Shown one piece after another: positions 25,644 through 34,846 of a DNA stretch of 64,000 nt. The notes under the pieces are model-generated. The model made no database searches. It saw nothing but the letters and a program-made list of their open reading frames with translations, and was not told where the DNA came from. The translations under genes were made by a program, and so were the position numbers. Each line of letters starts with the position of its first letter. Positions within the stretch are counted from its first letter, which is position 1. The DNA lies in NCBI GenBank assembly GCA_041753575.1, contig JBGSUA010000033.1:61796-125795 (forward strand). The letters are read 5' to 3'. The stretch comes from CG2-30-51-40 sp041753575 (GTDB lineage Bacteria; Desulfobacterota; DSM-4660; Desulfatiglandales; Desulfatiglandaceae).

Positions 25644-26402
25644 ATGCTGCGGTATGACCTTGATAATGATTTAGGGGAAGACTCAAAGGCTGTAAGGGAA
25701 GGCAAGGGCGGATCAAGGGCTTTCAAGAAGGTGGTAGCCGAGATTCTTAAATTCGGTGATCTTGAGAGGATATTTGATGAGCTTTCCCATATCCCCTATG
25801 CCAGGATGATTGGCCCTCTTTTTTCCTCTCTCCTCGCGACCGATCCAAAGGTCAAATGGAGGGCGGTTTCGGCGCTGGGATTTGTGGTTTCCCGCATGGC
25901 GGAAGAGGAGATGGAATCCGCCAGGGTAATCATGAGGCGGCTTATGTGGCAGTTAAACGACGAATCAGGGGGCATAGGCTGGGGATGCCCGGAGACGATG
26001 GGAGAGATTATGGCGCGCAGCGAAGCACTGGCCGGAGAGTACGCCCACGTGCTGAGATCCTACGCAGTCGAAGAGGGGAACTTCATAGAGTATGAACCAC
26101 TTCAGGAGGGAGTTCTTTGGGCGCTTGGGAGGCTCGCTCGAATAAGACCAGCCATGGTAATGCCCGCAGGAGGCGATATATTCAAGTTTTTGAAGTCAGG
26201 GGTTACCTCTGTCAGAGGACTCGCGCTCTGGACATTAAATTTTCTTGATGAGGATCTTTCCGGAGACCGGCTTGAAATCGTTAAGAGATTGTGCAGCGAA
26301 GAAGGAAAACTTATAATTTTTGTGGACGGGAACCTCATGGAGTTCACGGTGGAGGAAATGGCAGGAAGACTGCTGAAGCGCGCCGGGGCGGCTTGCCATT
26401 GA
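25644..26402 (+). CDS. DVU0298-family HEAT-like repeat protein
   Basis: This 252-residue soluble all-helical protein has an AAGGAGG site before ATG 25644. Helical repeats with WRAVSALGFVVSRMAEE, MRRLMWQLNDESGGIGW and EGVLWALGRLARIRP resemble HEAT/armadillo units. The segment WQLNDESGGIGWGCPE is typical of the DVU0298 family found in sulfate reducers and related anaerobes, whose role is unknown. It is divergent from the hdr operon and followed after 78 bases by a lipoprotein gene in the same direction. HEAT-type proteins usually act as protein-binding scaffolds; no enzyme motif is seen. Confidence 0.7.
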   Translation: MLRYDLDNDLGEDSKAVREGKGGSRAFKKVVAEILKFGDLERIFDELSHIPYARMIGPLFSSLLATDPKVKWRAVSALGFVVSRMAEEEMESARVIMRRLMWQLNDESGGIGWGCPETMGEIMARSEALAGEYAHVLRSYAVEEGNFIEYEPLQEGVLWALGRLARIRPAMVMPAGGDIFKFLKSGVTSVRGLALWTLNFLDEDLSGDRLEIVKRLCSEEGKLIIFVDGNLMEFTVEEMAGRLLKRAGAACH

Positions 26403-26480
26403 CAGAGGCGCGTAACAGTGCTTAACTTTTGGAAAGTTTTGACGTAAGGATAGGATAAAGATTAGGAAAGAGGTAATTCT

Positions 26481-27212
26481 ATGAGAAGATTGATGTTACT
26501 CGTTCTTATCGGGTTGCTCGCTGTTGCTATGATTGCCTGCGGGGCTGTATATAAAGCAAAACCGCTTCCGTTTAAGACCCCTTCCAACTATCCCAATGCC
26601 ACTGAGATTGCCGGCGGGACCATCGCTGCCAAGGCCTTTGCTGATCCGGTGGAGGCTAAGGAGATATTCGGATTCAATATCCGGGAGGCCGGTATGCTGC
26701 CGGTTCAGGTGGTATTTGACAACAAGGGAGACAGGAGCCTTGAGATAAACGGCGGCCAGACCTTTCTTGAAGATAGAGAGGGTAATCTCTGGCCGATCCT
26801 CCCAAGCGAAATGGCCTATGAGAGGGCATCTAAGTATGCCCAGACAGGAGAAGTATTCAAGGAGGGGGTGTATCAGGGATTTCTAGGCGCCGCGGCAGGC
26901 GCTGTAATAGGAGCCGCTATAGGCATTGTGACCGGCACTAACGTCGCCTCCGCTCTGGGAAAGGGCGCTGCGGTAGGGGCCGCCGCCGGGGCAACCGTGG
27001 GAGGCGTCAAGGGCTATGCCTCGGACGATCCGGGCAGAAAGGTAATGCAGGATTTGAGACAAAAGTCTCTTCAGAGCAAGCCCATTCCGCCCAGAAGCCT
27101 TGCTTACGGTCTTATATTTTTCCCCGGAGAGGCGAAATCGGCCAAGAATCTGAGGCTAAAGCTGGTTGACAAAGAAGGAGCAGCGGAGCATGTGGTCAAC
27201 CTTGGGCTATAA
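26481..27212 (+). CDS. lipoprotein with glycine-zipper segment
   Basis: This 243-residue protein opens with a signal peptide MRRLMLLVLIGLLAVAM and a lipobox ending MIAC at residue 20, so it should be a lipid-anchored envelope protein. Residues 30-115 form a globular part with an ENGGQTFLEDREG-type segment (INGGQTFLED). Residues about 135-180 are a hydrophobic glycine-rich stretch, GAAAGAVIGAAIGIVTG then GAAVGAAAGATVGG, typical of glycine-zipper membrane helices. The C-terminus contains RSLAYGLIFFPGEAKSAKNL, common in DUF-type periplasmic proteins that bind surface components. Function is not known. It has an AGGTAATT ribosome region and lies between the HEAT-like gene and fprA. Confidence 0.75.
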   Translation: MRRLMLLVLIGLLAVAMIACGAVYKAKPLPFKTPSNYPNATEIAGGTIAAKAFADPVEAKEIFGFNIREAGMLPVQVVFDNKGDRSLEINGGQTFLEDREGNLWPILPSEMAYERASKYAQTGEVFKEGVYQGFLGAAAGAVIGAAIGIVTGTNVASALGKGAAVGAAAGATVGGVKGYASDDPGRKVMQDLRQKSLQSKPIPPRSLAYGLIFFPGEAKSAKNLRLKLVDKEGAAEHVVNLGL

Positions 27213-27271
27213 TGCTCAAAGCGACCCCGTCAACAGGAATTATGGCATCAAAATAGAAAAAGGAGGAATAA

Positions 27272-28456
27272 ATGAAACCTGTAGAGATCGCAAAGGGCAT
27301 CTATTGCCTTCCTGCAATTGACTGGAATATCAGAGACTTTCATGGCTATTCAGTTTATAAGGGGAGCACGTATAATGCCTACATGATACTCGATGAGAAG
27401 GTAACCTTGATTGACGCGGTGAAAAAGGAATTTGCGGATGACCTTATCAAAGGTATTTCCCAGATCATAGACCCGAAGAGGGTAGACTACGTGATAAGCA
27501 ACCATACGGAGATGGATCATTCGGGGGGGCTTTCCAGGGTGATGCACCGAATAGGAGAGGATAAGCCCCTTTATTGCTCCAAGATGGGGCATAAGAATCT
27601 ATCCAAGCACTTCCAGCAGAAGTTCAACTATCATCCTGTTGAGAACGGAGGAGAGCTCAACATCGGCAAGAGGACATTGAGTTTCATGGAGACTCGCATG
27701 TTGCACTGGCCGGACAGTATGTTCACCTATGCCAAAGAAGATCGCATCCTTTTTGCAAGCGACGCCTTCGGCCAGCATTACGCCTCCCTTGAGAGGTTCG
27801 ATGATGAGGTGGGAGATGAGATCATGCCTCACGCAAGGAAATATTTTGCCAATATCCTTCTTCCATACGCGCCGCTGATCCTAAAGCTGGTTGCGAAGGT
27901 GAAGGAGATAGGGCTCGCGCTGGATATGCTCTGTCCTGACCATGGAATTATATGGCGCAAGGATCCTTCAAAGATCATCAATGCATATGTTGAGTGGAGC
28001 GAGCAGAAACCCAAGAGAAAGGCCCTTGTCATCTATGACACCATGTGGCACAGCACTGAGGCAATGGCCGAGGCCATTGTGGAATCTCTCGGGGAAGAGG
28101 GGGTGGATGCGAAGCCGTTAAAATTGAGGGCTAGCCACAGGAGCGATATCATAACAGAGGTCCTGGATGCCGGGGCGATAATCATAGGTTCCCCGACTTT
28201 AAACAATGGGCTTTTCCCCACAGTGAGCGATTTTCTGACCTATATGAAAGGTCTCAAACCGCAAAACAAGGTGGCCGCGGCATTCGGCTCCTACGGGTGG
28301 AGCGGGGAGGCGGTTAAACTTATCAATCAGGAACTGGAGGCAGCCGGTTTTAAGGTAATTGACCCTGGAATAAGGATCAACTATGTGCCTGATGAAGAAA
28401 GCCTTAAGGCCTGCAGGGAACTGGGGAAGAAGATAGCCCAGGCCCTTCCCGCATGA
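27272..28456 (+). CDS. fprA: FprA-type A-flavoprotein (diiron O2/NO reductase)
   Basis: This 394-residue protein has the two-domain layout of flavodiiron proteins. The metallo-beta-lactamase-like domain (1-250) carries the iron ligands SNHTEMDHSG near residue 79 and later CPDHGIIWRKDP. The C-terminal flavodoxin domain (about 255-394) shows YDTMWHSTEAMAEAI for FMN phosphate and IIGSPTLNNGLFP. FprA enzymes in strict anaerobes reduce oxygen to water or NO to N2O, protecting against oxidative stress. AGGAGG lies upstream of ATG 27272. It is followed by larE. The electron donor (rubredoxin or F420H2) is not in the window. Confidence 0.93.
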   Translation: MKPVEIAKGIYCLPAIDWNIRDFHGYSVYKGSTYNAYMILDEKVTLIDAVKKEFADDLIKGISQIIDPKRVDYVISNHTEMDHSGGLSRVMHRIGEDKPLYCSKMGHKNLSKHFQQKFNYHPVENGGELNIGKRTLSFMETRMLHWPDSMFTYAKEDRILFASDAFGQHYASLERFDDEVGDEIMPHARKYFANILLPYAPLILKLVAKVKEIGLALDMLCPDHGIIWRKDPSKIINAYVEWSEQKPKRKALVIYDTMWHSTEAMAEAIVESLGEEGVDAKPLKLRASHRSDIITEVLDAGAIIIGSPTLNNGLFPTVSDFLTYMKGLKPQNKVAAAFGSYGWSGEAVKLINQELEAAGFKVIDPGIRINYVPDEESLKACRELGKKIAQALPA

Positions 28457-28649
28457 AAGATCATGAGATCAATCCCTTGCCGCCGGAAGTCCCTGCGTGG
28501 CTCTCCATACCGGGGCGCGAGGGGCTTTTGAACCGGTAACTGGAAACCATGCGGGCAGGAACTTGGAACATTTTATCCCGGCGTGCGTGGGCCTTGCGCA
28601 TTGCACGGCCACGTTAAATCATGTTCCTAATCTCCTCAAGGGGAAAGGC

Positions 28650-29468
28650 GTGGATAGGGATCTAATACATAAAAAAGATAAGCTTATCGAGGTGTTAAGG
28701 TCGCTTGGGTCGGTGGTTGTAGCCTTTTCAGGTGGGGTTGACAGCACATTTCTTCTGGCGGTGGCTCAGGAAGTGCTCAAGGGCAGGGTAGTCGCGGCAA
28801 CGGCCTCATCCCCTTTACATACAGGGGAAGAGATAAATCGAGCCAGGAGACTTGCCGCCGAACTTGGGATAGCACATGAGGTTTTTGAAGGAAAGGAAAT
28901 GGATATCCAGACCTTTGCTTTAAATCCGCCCGACCGTTGCTATCACTGCAAGAAGGAGCTTTTTGAAGAGCTGTCACGGATCGCCGAAAAAAACTTCCTG
29001 AGAGCTGTTGTCCACGGGGCGAATCTGGATGATCTTAAAGACTACAGGCCCGGGGCCGTAGCAGCTCATGAGGCAGGGGCCTTTGCCCCGCTTGCTGACG
29101 CGGGTCTTAAAAAGGCGGATATAAGGGCCATTTCGAGGGAGATGGGGCTTGAGACCTGGGATCTTGAACCCGAGGCATGCCTTGCGACCAGGATACCATA
29201 TGGGAGCGCCGTAACCAGGGAAAAGCTGGGGATGATCGCAGAGGCTGAAAAGTTTCTTCGAGCTCTGGGCTTCAAACAGGTGAGGGTGAGGCACCACGGT
29301 GATGTCGCGAGGATAGAGATATCAAAGCGGGATATTGCTTCAATATTAAAGGATGAGGTAAGGCTTCAGATCGTCTCCGCGCTGAGAAAGATCGGCTTTG
29401 AGCATGTTGCTCTTGACCTTGAGGGATATGAGTCAGGGCGCATGAACCGGATCCTGACAACGGCTTGA
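28650..29468 (+). CDS. larE: LarE-like ATP-dependent sacrificial sulfur transferase
   Basis: From GTG 28650 (GGGGAAAGG upstream; the frame is open from 28497 but without family sequence) the protein has 272 residues. It has the PP-loop SGGVDSTFLL near residue 27 and ATASSPLHTGEE. The cysteine pair RCYHCKKELFEEL and CLATRIPYGSAVT, carrying the cysteine that donates sulfur in LarE, also match the LarE/ExsB-like family. LarE converts a carboxylated nicotinate intermediate to the thio-acid used in the nickel-pincer cofactor of lactate racemase. No larA, larB or larC is in this window, so it may serve another sulfur transfer role. Confidence 0.85.
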   Translation: MDRDLIHKKDKLIEVLRSLGSVVVAFSGGVDSTFLLAVAQEVLKGRVVAATASSPLHTGEEINRARRLAAELGIAHEVFEGKEMDIQTFALNPPDRCYHCKKELFEELSRIAEKNFLRAVVHGANLDDLKDYRPGAVAAHEAGAFAPLADAGLKKADIRAISREMGLETWDLEPEACLATRIPYGSAVTREKLGMIAEAEKFLRALGFKQVRVRHHGDVARIEISKRDIASILKDEVRLQIVSALRKIGFEHVALDLEGYESGRMNRILTTA

Positions 29469-29555
29469 TTTCTTGTGGATAATGGGGGAGAAGGAAAGGG
29501 TGAGGAGGTTTATTTCTGCGGTAAATGCACCTGGAGATAGTGCAAGAAAGGCTAA

Positions 29556-31304
29556 ATGAGCTATATAGTTGAACTAAAGGACGCCTACAAGGGCTATACA
29601 GTTGATCTGGATAAAAAAATCCCGCCTGATGAAACCGTGAAGCGTTTCAGGGAAAGACTTAAGACCCTGAACCTGGACATACTTGAGAGAACGGTTCGCA
29701 TAGACACGGGCCGCCTGGGTATCCCTGTCTATTTCAGTCTTTGCGGGAAAGACGCAGTTGATGTGATTGGCACCAAGAAACAGATGGGAAAGGGGGGTAC
29801 CCCTACTCAATCAGAGGCGAGCGCGGTTATGGAGCTTGCCGAGAGATTCAGCTTTTTTAGTTTCTGCAGGGATCCGGCTCATTTTTTCCCCGCTCCCTAT
29901 GACGACCTTGAGGAGGGTAAGGCCATTTCTTTTGAGTCAATAGCCTCCTCAGTGCACGATGAATCCGAGGACTTAGATATTGCGAGAAGGGTCTTTTCTC
30001 TTGTTCCGCTGAGGTGGACGCAGGCATATAACCTCACCAGGCAGGAAGAGGTACTCGTACCGTTTAACTGGTTTTTTGCCATAAACGAGTTTAACGGTCC
30101 TTCCGCCGGCAACTGCCGGGAAGAGGCAATCCTTCAGGGTATCTGTGAGGTGATTGAAAGGCATGTTTCATCCCTTATCAGCAGGAAGAGGATTTACACC
30201 GCGGCAATTGACCTGTCAAGCGTAAGGGACCCCCTTGTAAGAGAGCTGATAGAAAAGTACAAGAGGGTCGGCGTGCGACTGTATGCAACGGATTTCACTC
30301 TTGAGACCGGCATCCCCTCAGTCGGGGTCCTGGCGTACGATCCCTCGACCTTCCCGGATAAAAGCGAGATAGTGTGGACTGCGGGAACCACTCCCAACCC
30401 CGAGAAATCCTTGTCAAGAGCACTTACCGAGGTTGCCCAACTGGCAGGGGATTTCAATACATCATCCGGCTATGTTGCAAGCGGACTGCCCAAATTTAGA
30501 ACCCTTGATGAAGCATCCTTTGTCATGCGAAGCGACAGGGTTGTTTCCATAGACGATCTGCCGAACCTTGCCCATGAAAACATGAGAATAGAGGCGGAGC
30601 GGTGTATTTCAGCCTTATCCCGCATAGGGATGGAGGTCTTTCTCGTGGATACTACCAGCCCTCTTTTAAGGATACCGGCCTTTTACACCATAATTCCGGG
30701 CGCTCATTTCAGAGAGAGGGCCGCCGGAACAAGTGTGGGTATGTTTTCATCAAGACTTATAGCGGATGAATGCGAACCGGAGGAGGCCCTCCATCTCCTC
30801 CGGCATATAGATGAAATCATGCCCGGAAAATATTATGTAAAGTTTTATCAGGGGATGACTCTGCTCAAGCTCGATGAATGGGACAGGGCACTCGAGATGC
30901 TCAATGAGGCCCTCTCCCTGGAGCCTAAGCGGGAAGACCTTGCAAGCGTTTTCTCATACATGGCCCAGGCTTTAAAGGATAAGGGCGAATTCAGAAAGGC
31001 CCTTGAGGTACTTGAAAAGGCCGAAAGATACGATGATGAAAGGACTGATATCTATAACCTCATGGGGTATTGTTTTTTCAAGTTGAAAGAGTATGAAAAG
31101 GCCATTGAGAGCTTTCAAAAAGTCCTGAAGATCAATCCATCTTCGGCGATAGACTACGCCAATATAGCTTCCAATTACCGGGAGATGGGCGACAGGGATC
31201 AGGCAATAAGATATTATATGCTTGCCCTTGAGCTCGATCCATCCATAGAATTTGCAAGAGAAAATCTCGAAAGACTTGAAAGAGCTCGGGTGATGGCCGG
31301 CTGA
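29556..31304 (+). CDS. YcaO-domain protein fused to C-terminal TPR repeats
   Basis: This 582-residue protein has a YcaO fold at about residues 40-400 and three or more tetratricopeptide repeats at 420-580 (for example YYVKFYQGMTLLKLDEWDRA and YNLMGYCFFKLKEYEKAI). YcaO landmarks are TPTQSEASAVMELAERFSFF and CREEAILQGICEVIERHVSS, where the family's nucleotide-binding Glu and Gln residues lie. YcaO proteins activate backbone amides with ATP, for example in azoline or thioamide formation including McrA thioglycine. No precursor peptide gene or TfuA partner was recognised nearby. The neighbouring larE could in principle supply sulfur. Start ATG 29556 with AAAGG. Confidence 0.85.
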   Translation: MSYIVELKDAYKGYTVDLDKKIPPDETVKRFRERLKTLNLDILERTVRIDTGRLGIPVYFSLCGKDAVDVIGTKKQMGKGGTPTQSEASAVMELAERFSFFSFCRDPAHFFPAPYDDLEEGKAISFESIASSVHDESEDLDIARRVFSLVPLRWTQAYNLTRQEEVLVPFNWFFAINEFNGPSAGNCREEAILQGICEVIERHVSSLISRKRIYTAAIDLSSVRDPLVRELIEKYKRVGVRLYATDFTLETGIPSVGVLAYDPSTFPDKSEIVWTAGTTPNPEKSLSRALTEVAQLAGDFNTSSGYVASGLPKFRTLDEASFVMRSDRVVSIDDLPNLAHENMRIEAERCISALSRIGMEVFLVDTTSPLLRIPAFYTIIPGAHFRERAAGTSVGMFSSRLIADECEPEEALHLLRHIDEIMPGKYYVKFYQGMTLLKLDEWDRALEMLNEALSLEPKREDLASVFSYMAQALKDKGEFRKALEVLEKAERYDDERTDIYNLMGYCFFKLKEYEKAIESFQKVLKINPSSAIDYANIASNYREMGDRDQAIRYYMLALELDPSIEFARENLERLERARVMAG

Positions 31305-31448
31305 TATTGACGATATGATCGGGATGTGATTAGATTCACATTGTATTCAGGCTGGATGGCAGCACGTCACGGTTAACGGTTCTATTTTGATTGCCTTAAT
31401 CTTCTTGACCCTTTAATTTATGATTTTTCGGGGAGATCACCATCGGGA

Positions 31449-32555
31449 ATGGATAAGATCAAAATTGCAATCGCCGGTATTGGAAACTGCGCGAGTTCAC
31501 TGATCCAGGGCATTGAATACTGCAGGAGATCAAACGCGAATGAGGCTATCGGCTTCATGCACTGGGAGATAGGAGGTTACAGGCCCGGTGACATAGAGGT
31601 GGCGGCGGCCTTTGATATAGACAAAAGAAAGGTCGGCAGGGACGTTTCAGAGGCCATATTTCAGCTCCCCAACTGCACGAAGACCATCTGCGCGGATATA
31701 CCGAGAATCGGCGTCCAGGTGATGATGGGAAGGGCTATGGACGGCCTTGCCGATCACATGAAGAAATATGATGACAAATATACCTTTCTCCTCTCCGATC
31801 AAAAAGAGCCCAGCCAGGATGAGGTCATAGCCATCCTTATAAAATCAGGCGCCCACATGCTCTTGAACTACGTGCCGGTGGGCTCTGAAAAGGCAACCAG
31901 ATTCTATGCCGAATGCGCCCTTGCGGCCGGCATAGGTTTTATCAACAATATCCCTGTCTTTATCGCGAGCGACGCTGATTGGGCGTGCCGCTTTGAGGAA
32001 AAGAAGCTTCCTCTCATAGGAGATGATGTAAAATCCCAGCTCGGCGCAACCATCGTTCACAGGGTGCTGGCTAATCTATTTATGAAAAGAGGCGTAAAGC
32101 TGGACCGCACCTATCAGCTCAACACAGGCGGAAACACCGATTTTCTGAACATGCTGGACGGGACCCGCCTTGTCTCCAAGAAAAGGTCCAAGACCGAATC
32201 CGTCCAGTCCCAGCTTGGGGAAGAAAGGCTCGATGAGGAGAATATCCACATAGGCCCAAGCGACTGGGTGCCCTGGCAGAAGGACAACAAGGTTGGATTT
32301 ATCCGCATGGAGGGAAGACTCTTCGGCAATGTCCCTATGAACCTGGAGATGCGCCTCTCGGTTGAGGATTCCCCCAATTCGGGCGGGGTCGTCATTGACG
32401 CCATAAGATGCTGCAAGCTCGCCATTGACCGGGGGCAGGGAGGGGTGCTCCAATCTGCTTGTGCCTACTTCATGAAGCACCCCCCTGTGCAGTTAACAGA
32501 TGATGAGGCCTGCAAAATGACTGAGGATTTTATAGCTGGTCGGGGCTCCAAGTGA
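31449..32555 (+). CDS. ino1: inositol-3-phosphate synthase
   Basis: This 368-residue protein is of the prokaryotic/archaeal myo-inositol-1-phosphate synthase type. It has the NAD-binding IAGIGNCASSLIQGIEYC at the N-terminus, LNYVPVGSEKATRFYAECAL, and FINNIPVFIASD. The catalytic domain has NTGGNTDFLNML and SKKRSKTESVQSQL, where the active-site lysines lie. It makes inositol 3-phosphate from glucose 6-phosphate, as a precursor for inositol lipids or compatible solutes. It is preceded by a 144-base gap and stands alone between ycaO and the sensor kinase gene. Deltaproteobacteria often carry this enzyme; the end use here is not evident. Confidence 0.93.
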   Translation: MDKIKIAIAGIGNCASSLIQGIEYCRRSNANEAIGFMHWEIGGYRPGDIEVAAAFDIDKRKVGRDVSEAIFQLPNCTKTICADIPRIGVQVMMGRAMDGLADHMKKYDDKYTFLLSDQKEPSQDEVIAILIKSGAHMLLNYVPVGSEKATRFYAECALAAGIGFINNIPVFIASDADWACRFEEKKLPLIGDDVKSQLGATIVHRVLANLFMKRGVKLDRTYQLNTGGNTDFLNMLDGTRLVSKKRSKTESVQSQLGEERLDEENIHIGPSDWVPWQKDNKVGFIRMEGRLFGNVPMNLEMRLSVEDSPNSGGVVIDAIRCCKLAIDRGQGGVLQSACAYFMKHPPVQLTDDEACKMTEDFIAGRGSK

Positions 32556-32739
32556 GAGTTGTTAAGCCAGGGCCTTCAACTCCTCCGGTTATTATGTGAA
32601 CCTTCCTGACAGGTCTCCTGGGATTAAGCGTTAATTTGGACCGGCATAAGAGGCGGCCTTGTCCTCGCAGAATTCCTTTTGACTTCATCTTATCGCCTGA
32701 ACAGGTAATCTTGAAAAGAAAGCCAAATACGAGGACTTA

Positions 32740-34806
32740 ATGAGTTCAACAAATCAGGTGACAGTGGACCTCGGCATTGAGACATTGCTTCAGAGCGTCA
32801 CTGACTATGTGGTTGCTATCAATCGCAACTATGAGGTCATCATGGCCAATGATCTTTTTAGAAACGAGTTCGTGGCCGGCCCAGATGCCCGTTGCTATCA
32901 ACTCTGGAGAAGGCGCGAAAACAAATGCGAAGGCTGCGTTGTTGACCAATCATTTGAGGATGGCAAGTTACACGTAAGTGAAGAAAAAGTCATAATGAAA
33001 GACGGGCGGATTGCCCTCATGCGTGTTGAGTCTATTCCCGTAAGAAATATTAAAGGCGAGATCATATGTGTATTTGAGATAGCGACTGACATCACCAGGA
33101 GAAGGGACCTTGAAAAGAGACTGAGCGGGGAAGGCGCCGGGGTGGACCCGATTCTCACAGAGCGCATAGCCTCCCTTCAGAAGTCCGAAGAAAAATATCG
33201 AACTATATTTGAGAGATCCAGGGATACCATTGTGCTTACCGACTCCAGCGGTCGGATACTTGATATTAATCAGGCCGGGGTTAAGACACTGGGTTACGAC
33301 AGCAAGGACGAATTGCTTGCGCTGGGATCCCTCAAAGCGATGTTTGAAAGAGATAAGGATTTGACCGAGATTCAGCGTAAGGTATCAAGGGAGGGGGTGA
33401 TCGCCAATTTTGAATCACGGATTGTTGGCAAAAACGGCTGTATTTTTGATGCATTGATTACCTCCAACGTGATCCTTGATCGCATAGGTGAAATAACAGG
33501 TTACGCTCTTATCATCACGGATATAACCAGAGCTAAGAATGCCTACAAGGAGATCGAGAAAAGAAACCTGAGACTCCATGCCCTCAATTCCATCTCCTGG
33601 ACCGTCAGCTCGTCCCTTGATCTCAGTGAAGTTCTGCAGCGCACAATTGATATGATACTGGATATCCTTGAGCTTGGCTGTGTAAGGATCTACCTGATGG
33701 AGCAGGAGAGATCCGAACTCAGGTTGGCAGGTCATAAGGGGCTCTCCAAAGAATTTATATCGAGGCCGGAAATCCAAAGGCGTGGGGTAGGTGATGGATT
33801 CCTGGGCAGGGCAGCAGAGCAGGGGAAGATAAAGGTTCTTGACAACCTGGAACATTGCTCAGATCCCTATATAGGCCCGGTGATAGAAGAAGGACTGCGA
33901 TCCACTGTTTATATTCCGCTCATATCCCATGGCGAATCAGTCGGTGTGATGGCCGTATCCAGCCAGTCTCCATTCAAGTTCTCTGAAGACTATGTGGAGT
34001 TTTTGTCAGCAATAGGAGCGCAGATAGGGGTTGCGGTCCATAACGCCTATCTCTATGACCGTCTCAAACGGGCCTATGAAGAACTCAGGGACGCCCAGGA
34101 ACAGGTCCAGCGAACCGAAAAGCTTGCATCTCTTGGGAAACTCGCAGCGACTATCGCCCATGAGATAAACAACCCCATTGCGTCAATACTTACCTATACC
34201 CGGTTGATAATGAAGCTTATCGGAAGAAACCAGTTCAAGCCTGAGAAGCTTCAGGACATTTCGCGCTACCTTGGCGTTATGGAGTCCGAAACCAAGCGGT
34301 GCGGGGAGATTGTGAAAAACCTCCTGGCCTTTTCGCGCCAGTCAGATCCCTCGGTTGAGCCGCACAGCATTGGGGAGATAATCGAAAGGACATTGCCTCT
34401 CATCGAACATGAGCTTTCACTGAAGGGCATTCAGTTGATTAAGATGATTCCCGATAATCTTCCGCTCCTGCTATGTGATTTAAGGCAGATCCAGCAGGCT
34501 CTCTTGAATCTCATGATGAACGCAGCGGAGGCCATGACCGATGGGGGCACCCTTGCGGTTGAAGCGAGGTTATCGGACAAGCAGAAATTTATTGAACTCA
34601 GGATATCCGATACCGGCATCGGAATTCCAAAGGAACACATCAAAGACATCTTTGTCCCCTTTTTTACGACAAAGGAAGAGGGGAAAGGAGTAGGTCTAGG
34701 GTTATCTGTGGTCTATGGTATAATAACAAGACACGGAGGCTCGATCGAAGTGGAGAGCGAAGAGGGCAAAGGAAGCATGTTTATTGTCTCGTTGCCCACG
34801 TGTTGA
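32740..34806 (+). CDS. PAS-GAF sensor histidine kinase
   Basis: This 688-residue cytosolic kinase shows no membrane helix. Domains in order: PAS-like at 10-125, with a Cys-rich CYQLWRRRENKCEGC element that could bind a metal or redox cofactor; a second PAS at about 150-265 (KSEEKYRTIFERSRDTIVL); GAF at about 280-440; HisKA with the phosphorylated histidine in ATIAHEINNPIASILTYT near 475; and HATPase_c, with NLMMNAAEAM, DTGIGIP and GVGLGLSVVYGI. The next gene, 41 bases on, is a sigma-54-dependent response regulator, clearly its partner. Such pairs commonly switch on sigma-54 promoters; a strong one lies at 36950. Confidence 0.93.
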   Translation: MSSTNQVTVDLGIETLLQSVTDYVVAINRNYEVIMANDLFRNEFVAGPDARCYQLWRRRENKCEGCVVDQSFEDGKLHVSEEKVIMKDGRIALMRVESIPVRNIKGEIICVFEIATDITRRRDLEKRLSGEGAGVDPILTERIASLQKSEEKYRTIFERSRDTIVLTDSSGRILDINQAGVKTLGYDSKDELLALGSLKAMFERDKDLTEIQRKVSREGVIANFESRIVGKNGCIFDALITSNVILDRIGEITGYALIITDITRAKNAYKEIEKRNLRLHALNSISWTVSSSLDLSEVLQRTIDMILDILELGCVRIYLMEQERSELRLAGHKGLSKEFISRPEIQRRGVGDGFLGRAAEQGKIKVLDNLEHCSDPYIGPVIEEGLRSTVYIPLISHGESVGVMAVSSQSPFKFSEDYVEFLSAIGAQIGVAVHNAYLYDRLKRAYEELRDAQEQVQRTEKLASLGKLAATIAHEINNPIASILTYTRLIMKLIGRNQFKPEKLQDISRYLGVMESETKRCGEIVKNLLAFSRQSDPSVEPHSIGEIIERTLPLIEHELSLKGIQLIKMIPDNLPLLLCDLRQIQQALLNLMMNAAEAMTDGGTLAVEARLSDKQKFIELRISDTGIGIPKEHIKDIFVPFFTTKEEGKGVGLGLSVVYGIITRHGGSIEVESEEGKGSMFIVSLPTC

Positions 34807-34846
34807 TGTTAATCAGACTTAATCATTTGGATGAGCAGGGAAGACT

